Source: an uncultured Collinsella sp.
GTDB lineage: Bacteria > Actinomycetota > Coriobacteriia > Coriobacteriales > Coriobacteriaceae
Assembly (NCBI GenBank): GCA_900544465.1
Contig: UQVT01000025.1
Location: forward strand, 1-15,765
Length of the DNA stretch: 15,765 bases
Direction: 5' to 3'
Below the pieces are notes generated by a model. The model was given only the letters and a program-made list of their open reading frames with translations, was not told where the DNA came from and did no database searches. Shown piece after piece: positions 12,307-15,765 of the stretch; within the stretch, counting starts at the first letter, position 1; every line of letters begins with the position of its first letter. Made by a program: the position numbers and the translations under genes.

Positions 12307-13521
12307 TTACCGTGCATTAAAAACGTAGCGGTCCAGGCGGTCGCACGCTTCCTTTACGCGCGAAAGCGGCAGCGCCAGATTCACGCGAATGTGACAGGGC
12401 CCGTGGAACGGACGACCGTCCTGATACCCCACGCCCACGCGCGCCCCCTCGTCGAGCAGCCACTGAATATCGCGGCCATGTTCGCGGCACCACTCGGTGC
12501 AGTCCAGAAACACCATGTACGTGCCCTGCGGACGCGAATAAGACACGCCCTCAAAATGCTCGTCCACGTAATCGCAGAAGTACTCGATATTGCCGGCAAG
12601 CACCTGGTTGAGCTCGTCCACCCACTCGTAGCCCTGCGGCTGGTAGGCACCGATAAGCGCATGCATGGAGAGGACGTTCATCTCGTTGTAGTGAGTCTTG
12701 TTGGACACGGCGCACACGCGGTCGCGCAGCGTCTCGTTATAGATAATGTGGTAGCTGCCAACCAGGCCCGCCAGGTTAAACGTCTTGCTCGGCGCATAGA
12801 GGGCAACCGTGCGCATGCGGGCATCCTCGCTCACCGACTGCGTCGGGATGTGCTTGTGCCCCGGCAGGATGATATCGGACCAAATCTCGTCCGAGATCAC
12901 CACGCAATCGTGCTGGCGGTAGATGTCCATGGCGCGCTCAATCTCGTCGCGCTCCCATACGCGGCCGCAGGGATTGTGCGGCGAGCAGAACACCACGGCA
13001 TGGATGTGGTTTTGGGCGAGCTTGCGCTCCATGTCCTCAAAGTCCATACGCCACACGCCCTGGTCGTCGAACTTAAGCGGGCTGTGGACAATGCGATAGC
13101 CCGCGGCCTCAATGGACTTGGTAAAGCCGATGTAGGTAGGGCTGTGGACCAGTACCGCATCGCCCGGCTGGACATACGCGCGCAGCGTCGACACGACACC
13201 GCCCAGCACGCCGTTTTCGTAGCCGATATGCTCAGGGCGCAGACCCTCGACGCCATTGCGGCGGCTCTGCCATTCGATGATGCGGTCGAAGTACTCGGCG
13301 CGCGGGTTAAAGTAGCCAAACATGGGATGCTGAGCGCGCTGAATGATGTGCTCCTGGACCGTGGGCACCGTGGCGAAGTTCATGTCGGCCACCCACATGG
13401 GAATGCGGTCGAAGCCCTCGTCGGGTGCGTTCGGAGCCATACCGGGGATCTCACCCCAGGAGTCAACGGCTATGGAGTCCATACCGTGGCGGTCGATAAG
13501 CGAGCTAAAGTCGTATTTCAT
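12307..13521 (-). CDS. MalY/PatB family PLP-dependent aminotransferase (cystathionine beta-lyase type)
   Basis: A cytoplasmic fold-type I PLP enzyme of 404 aa, the usual length. MalY/PatB members cleave cystathionine or cysteine (C-S lyase) and some act as aminotransferases. Seen: PMWVADMNF at 41-49, typical of MalY/PatB; HSPTY at 126-130; PHNPCGRV at 181-188 with the PLP-contacting Asn; SDEIWSDI at 210-217 with the pyridine-binding Asp; PSKTFNLAG at 244-252 with catalytic K246; and HIRVNLALP near the end with the carboxylate-binding Arg. The frame is open to 13659, but the ATG at 13521 is preceded by GGGGG and begins the family N-terminus (YDFSSLIDRHGMDS). It is 112 bp downstream of trmO on the same strand, with a GACAAT box in the gap, so it may have its own promoter. 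The exact substrate is not assignable. Confidence 0.93.
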   Translation of the reverse strand: MKYDFSSLIDRHGMDSIAVDSWGEIPGMAPNAPDEGFDRIPMWVADMNFATVPTVQEHIIQRAQHPMFGYFNPRAEYFDRIIEWQSRRNGVEGLRPEHIGYENGVLGGVVSTLRAYVQPGDAVLVHSPTYIGFTKSIEAAGYRIVHSPLKFDDQGVWRMDFEDMERKLAQNHIHAVVFCSPHNPCGRVWERDEIERAMDIYRQHDCVVISDEIWSDIILPGHKHIPTQSVSEDARMRTVALYAPSKTFNLAGLVGSYHIIYNETLRDRVCAVSNKTHYNEMNVLSMHALIGAYQPQGYEWVDELNQVLAGNIEYFCDYVDEHFEGVSYSRPQGTYMVFLDCTEWCREHGRDIQWLLDEGARVGVGYQDGRPFHGPCHIRVNLALPLSRVKEACDRLDRYVFNAR

Positions 13522-13633
13522 GCTGAGCCCCCGTGCAAAGTTGATTGTTTTGGTAGGCGATATTGTCCACCAGCGTGGGCGGTTTTGGCGCGGGGTTTGG
13601 CGCTTAATTTGACGGGTACGGACGAATGGCTGG

Positions 13634-14380
13634 TTAGTCTTGCGCGTCGTTGACGGCAACTACGGTTAGCTGGGTTTCATCGACCGCAAACGATATGTCG
13701 AGCCCGGCGTAAGCCAAGTGATAAACGCGGTTTGGCTCGTGCTTGCTGCCTGCGCGGCGTGGATCTTGGCGAAGGACCTCGACCAAGCCGGGGAGCTTTG
13801 CGGGCGGGACCATATCCTGCAGAGCTTGCGGGAACTCAACATCGAGCTCTTGCCACGGAGCATCCTCAATCCAGCCGCCGGTCGCATCCGGGTGGCAGTC
13901 CGCAAACGGGATGTAGGGCTTAATGTCGTAGATGGGCGTGCCGTCACGCAGGTCGGCCCCCAGCACATGGATGATGGGGCCATCGTCGGTGAACTCGACA
14001 CGATCGAGCTTGACGCAGGTGAGACCGATGGGATTAGGGCGAAACGGGCTGCGCGTGGCAAAGACGCCCACACGCTCGGCTCCACCCAGGCGCGGCGGAC
14101 GCACGGTCTTCGACCATTTTGCGTTGGTACCGGATCTGTCCTGCGTTTTGGCATCGGCGGCTATGTCCTTAGCCGTGCCACCGGGCGTTCCGTTTTCGAA
14201 GCGCCACAACAGCCACAGGTGAGAGAAGGAGTCCAGACCCTCACCCGCTGCATTGGAGGCAAATTCCGGCTCAAAAACGATGCGTCCCTGCAGATGAGGC
14301 GCCAAAAAGCTGTTGCGCGGAATGCCGAACTTCTGCGGCAGGTCGGTATGTATGTGTGCAATAGGTTCCATGCCGGTCAT
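13634..14380 (-). CDS. trmO: tRNA (N6-threonylcarbamoyladenosine(37)-N6)-methyltransferase TrmO
   Basis: A SAM-dependent methyltransferase of the YaeB/UPF0066 fold that adds the N6-methyl of m6t6A37 in threonine tRNA. The length of 248 aa matches the family. Seen: FSHLWLLWRFE at 52-62, the strongly conserved RSPFRPNPIGL at 110-120, and DIKPYIPFAD at 152-161. The C-terminal region (about 190-248) fits the small second domain. Start: ATG 14380 gives MTGMEPIAHI; the in-frame ATG at 14371 is an equally good alternative. Neither has a Shine-Dalgarno sequence. A TACAAT box overlaps the first ATG and would place transcription start near the second, so a leaderless message is possible. It is divergent from the XRE regulator gene. 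Confidence 0.93.
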   Translation of the reverse strand: MTGMEPIAHIHTDLPQKFGIPRNSFLAPHLQGRIVFEPEFASNAAGEGLDSFSHLWLLWRFENGTPGGTAKDIAADAKTQDRSGTNAKWSKTVRPPRLGGAERVGVFATRSPFRPNPIGLTCVKLDRVEFTDDGPIIHVLGADLRDGTPIYDIKPYIPFADCHPDATGGWIEDAPWQELDVEFPQALQDMVPPAKLPGLVEVLRQDPRRAGSKHEPNRVYHLAYAGLDISFAVDETQLTVVAVNDAQD

Positions 14381-14438
14381 TGTACGGCATGGAGGCGTGG
14401 GGCGTTGCGCGCAATTCTTCGCCGCGGACTCCTGTCAT

Positions 14439-14482
14439 GCAACCAACGGTTGCTTGGAAGGGCGCCTGCCGCCGCGTATGCT
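14439..14482 (+). promoter_or_regulatory. Promoter and dyad operator upstream of the XRE-TipAS regulator
   Basis: TTGGAA (14454-14459) and TATGCT (14477-14482) make a -35/-10 pair with exactly 17 bp spacing, four of six matches each. Directly abutting the -35 on its upstream side is a perfect dyad, GCAACC AAC GGTTGC (14439-14453). The position suits autoregulation by the downstream HTH protein, either activating from the -35 edge or blocking it. This assignment is inferred from layout only. Confidence 0.5.
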
Positions 14483-14512
14483 TAAGCCATCAACCAGCAG
14501 AAAGGAGCCGCT

Positions 14513-15340
14513 ATGGCCTTTGCAGAAAAGCTCATTGCCATCCGTCGTGCCCATCACCTTACCCAAGAGCAGCTCGCCGCCAAACTCTTTGTCACGCGCC
14601 AAGCCGTCAGCCGTTGGGAGCGCGACGAGGTCACCCCGGGCATCGACATGATGAAGCTCATTGCCGCCGTAACCGGAGAGCCGTTGTCCCACCTGCTCGA
14701 AATGCCCGAGCATTATTGCCAGAGCTGCGGCATGATACTCACGCCCGACGACTGCGGCACCGATGCCACGGGCGCCACGACCGACCATTACTGCAAGTGG
14801 TGCTACGACCACGGCAAGTACACCTACGACACCACCATGGAGGCGATGATCGAGGATTGCGCCCCGCGGCTGGCGCAAAACACCGGCATGTCGCTCGACG
14901 AAGCCGTCTCGCTCATGGGCGCCGTCCTGCCGCAACTGGAGCGCTGGCGCTCCGTGCAGGAAAACGAGGAGCGCTACGGTGCCGAGGCGCGGGCGCGCTA
15001 TGGCGACGAGGCTATCGATGCAGCAAACGAAACGTTACTGGATATGGATCCTCAGACATGGAACGACATGAAGGAACTTGAACGCGCCATTTTGGGCCAG
15101 CTCTCGATTGCCATGGGCATTGGCGACCCAGAGAGCAACGAAGCCCAAAAACTGGTTACAATGCACCGTCGATGGATTGCTCTCAACTGGGGATGCGAGC
15201 CCCAAGACGAGGCGTACCGGGGCCTCGCCCACAGCTATCTTGCCGACCAGCGCTTTGTTGACTACTACGACAAGCCCTGCGGCACCGGAGCCACGGCGTT
15301 TCTGGTCCAGGCCATCGAGTCGTCGTTGACGTGCGCATAG
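14513..15340 (+). CDS. XRE-family regulator with zinc ribbon and TipAS-like ligand-binding domain
   Basis: A 275-aa cytoplasmic transcription regulator with three modules. First, an XRE HTH at about 6-62 (LTQEQLAAKLFVTRQAVSRW). Second, a zinc ribbon with C69-x2-C72 and C94-x2-C97 (YCQSCGM, then YCKWCYDHGKY), like the Zn_ribbon_2 family. Third, a C-terminal alpha-helical TipAS-type domain at about 150-272 (ERYGAEARARYGDEA, LAHSYLADQRFVDYYD, then FLVQAIE). TipAS binds thiopeptide-like antibiotics in TipA, where it is attached to a MerR HTH; here the DNA-binding module is XRE. By an alignment from memory, the Cys of TipA that bonds thiostrepton (C214) corresponds to G237; a Cys lies nine residues earlier (C228). 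AAGGAG (14502-14507) gives a strong start. Probable role: ligand-responsive, perhaps autoregulated, control. The ligand is unknown. Confidence 0.88.
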   Translation: MAFAEKLIAIRRAHHLTQEQLAAKLFVTRQAVSRWERDEVTPGIDMMKLIAAVTGEPLSHLLEMPEHYCQSCGMILTPDDCGTDATGATTDHYCKWCYDHGKYTYDTTMEAMIEDCAPRLAQNTGMSLDEAVSLMGAVLPQLERWRSVQENEERYGAEARARYGDEAIDAANETLLDMDPQTWNDMKELERAILGQLSIAMGIGDPESNEAQKLVTMHRRWIALNWGCEPQDEAYRGLAHSYLADQRFVDYYDKPCGTGATAFLVQAIESSLTCA

Positions 15341-15391
15341 ACCGCGGCGGCTTTGGGTATTTCAATCAAAACCGCAACCGATTGGAGACCT

Positions 15392-15637
15392 ATGACTACT
15401 GATCACGAGCTCGTGCTCTACGTTATGACCGGCTGCCCGTATTGCATAAAGGTCAAGCGCTTTCTGGCCGATAACGGCGTGACCATTCCCGAGCGCAACA
15501 TCTCAACCGACTCCGATGCCGAACAGACACTCATCGCCGTCGGCGGAAAGCGCCAGGTTCCCTGCCTGTTCATCGACGGCAAGCCACTCTACGAATCGAG
15601 CGACATCATCGCGTGGGCGCAAGAGAACCTGCTCTAG
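15392..15637 (+). CDS. Glutaredoxin
   Basis: An 81-aa thioredoxin-fold protein of the glutaredoxin/NrdH size class. Redox motif CPYC at 15-18, cis-proline VP at 56-57 in GGKRQVPCLF, and the C-terminal GxxLYESSDII pattern are seen. An extra Cys (C58) follows the cis-proline. The frame is open to a TTG at 15353, but the ATG at 15392 has GGAG at 15384-15387 and gives the normal N-terminus. It lies 51 bp after the XRE-TipAS regulator with no terminator visible between, so co-transcription is possible. The palindromic repeat that follows (15645-15700) may serve as its terminator. Whether it uses glutathione, mycothiol-like thiols or thioredoxin reductase cannot be read from sequence. Confidence 0.93.
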   Translation: MTTDHELVLYVMTGCPYCIKVKRFLADNGVTIPERNISTDSDAEQTLIAVGGKRQVPCLFIDGKPLYESSDIIAWAQENLL

Positions 15638-15644
15638 TGCAACA

Positions 15645-15700
15645 TAGTCATTGGGGACGTTCATAAATGACTAGTCGTTAAAGAACGTCCCCAACGACTA
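15645..15700. repeat. GGGGACGTTC palindromic repeat, copy 2
   Basis: The left arm (15645-15662) reads TAGTCATTGGGGACGTTC. The right arm (15683-15700) is its reverse complement with one mismatch, and the loop is 20 nt (ATAAATGACTAGTCGTTAAA). A trailing ACTAGTCGTT (15701-15710) is a truncated further half-unit. It starts seven bases after the glutaredoxin stop. It belongs to the same family as 5535-5618. Confidence 0.82.
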
Positions 15701-15701
15701 A

Positions 15702-15765
15702 CTAGTCGTTGAAGCGAGCTGTGGGTGCAAGCGGCTGTTCGCGAAAGACGCGCTCGACGGCAGCG
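15702..15765 (-). CDS. C-terminal end of a minus-strand gene (truncated by the window)
   Basis: An open frame enters from the right edge and reads AAVERVFREQPLAPTARFND before a TAG at 15702-15704. The composition is coding-like and follows the GC-rich third-position bias. The stop lies inside the trailing half-unit of the palindromic repeat (the TAG of ACTAGT). Twenty residues are too few to name a family, and the call would fall if the frame were closed just outside the window. Confidence 0.45.
   Translation of the reverse strand, partial: AAVERVFREQPLAPTARFND

Noticed and set aside
12229..13653. Plus-strand open frame of 474 codons opposite the MalY-like gene
   Set aside because: The minus strand encodes a clear PLP enzyme with every catalytic motif. 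The plus-strand product is Arg/His/Val-rich without a known fold, so it is a shadow frame.

Overview
The window looks like a chromosomal segment of a GC-rich Gram-positive actinobacterium. My best guess is a gut Coriobacteriia such as Collinsella or a relative. The guess rests on GC-rich third codon positions, GTG starts with clear Shine-Dalgarno sites, an XRE/zinc-ribbon/TipAS regulator, and a repeat built on GGGGACGTTCTT that I associate with Collinsella-type genomes. That assignment is inference from memory. No rRNA, tRNA, CRISPR array, IS transposase or phage gene is visible.

Layout. 1-2948 (+): an ABC exporter pair (ATPase and permease, 4-nt overlap), a terminator-like hairpin, a 449-bp gene-free stretch holding a 175-bp inverted-repeat element, then an EamA-family transporter. 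3041-5466 (-): a ClC-type anion channel/transporter, a LOG-family protein and a small two-TM potassium channel. 5535-5618: a palindromic repeat in the divergent gap. 5711-8514 (+): a BvgS/EvgS-like sensor kinase (two Venus-flytrap domains, TM, HisKA, HATPase, receiver) broken by a -1 frame change at an A5 run. 8557-9036 (+): an FMN split-barrel protein. A perfect 17-bp hairpin (9064-9103) separates it from a convergent second signalling pair on the minus strand: a hybrid histidine kinase (9106-11295) and, upstream of it with an ATGA overlap, a solute-binding lipoprotein (11292-12162) that is itself frameshifted at an A6 run. 12307-14380 (-): a MalY/PatB aminotransferase and the tRNA methyltransferase TrmO. 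14513-15637 (+): an XRE-zinc ribbon-TipAS regulator and a glutaredoxin. The window ends with a second copy of the palindromic repeat and the C-terminal tail of a minus-strand gene.

How the genes fit together. The central 6.5 kb holds two related sensory systems facing each other. In one, the extracytoplasmic solute-binding modules are fused to the kinase; in the other, the binding protein is a separate lipoprotein translationally coupled to a kinase with its own extracytoplasmic domain. Both end in a receiver domain, and neither an HPt protein nor a DNA-binding response regulator is present here. Each system carries one single-base frame disruption at a short poly-A tract, which may be an assembly artefact, real decay, or recoding.

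The most distinctive items for follow-up are the XRE-ZnR-TipAS regulator with its promoter-abutting dyad, the two frame disruptions, the 34-bp-armed inverted-repeat element, and the two-copy GGGGACGTTC palindrome.
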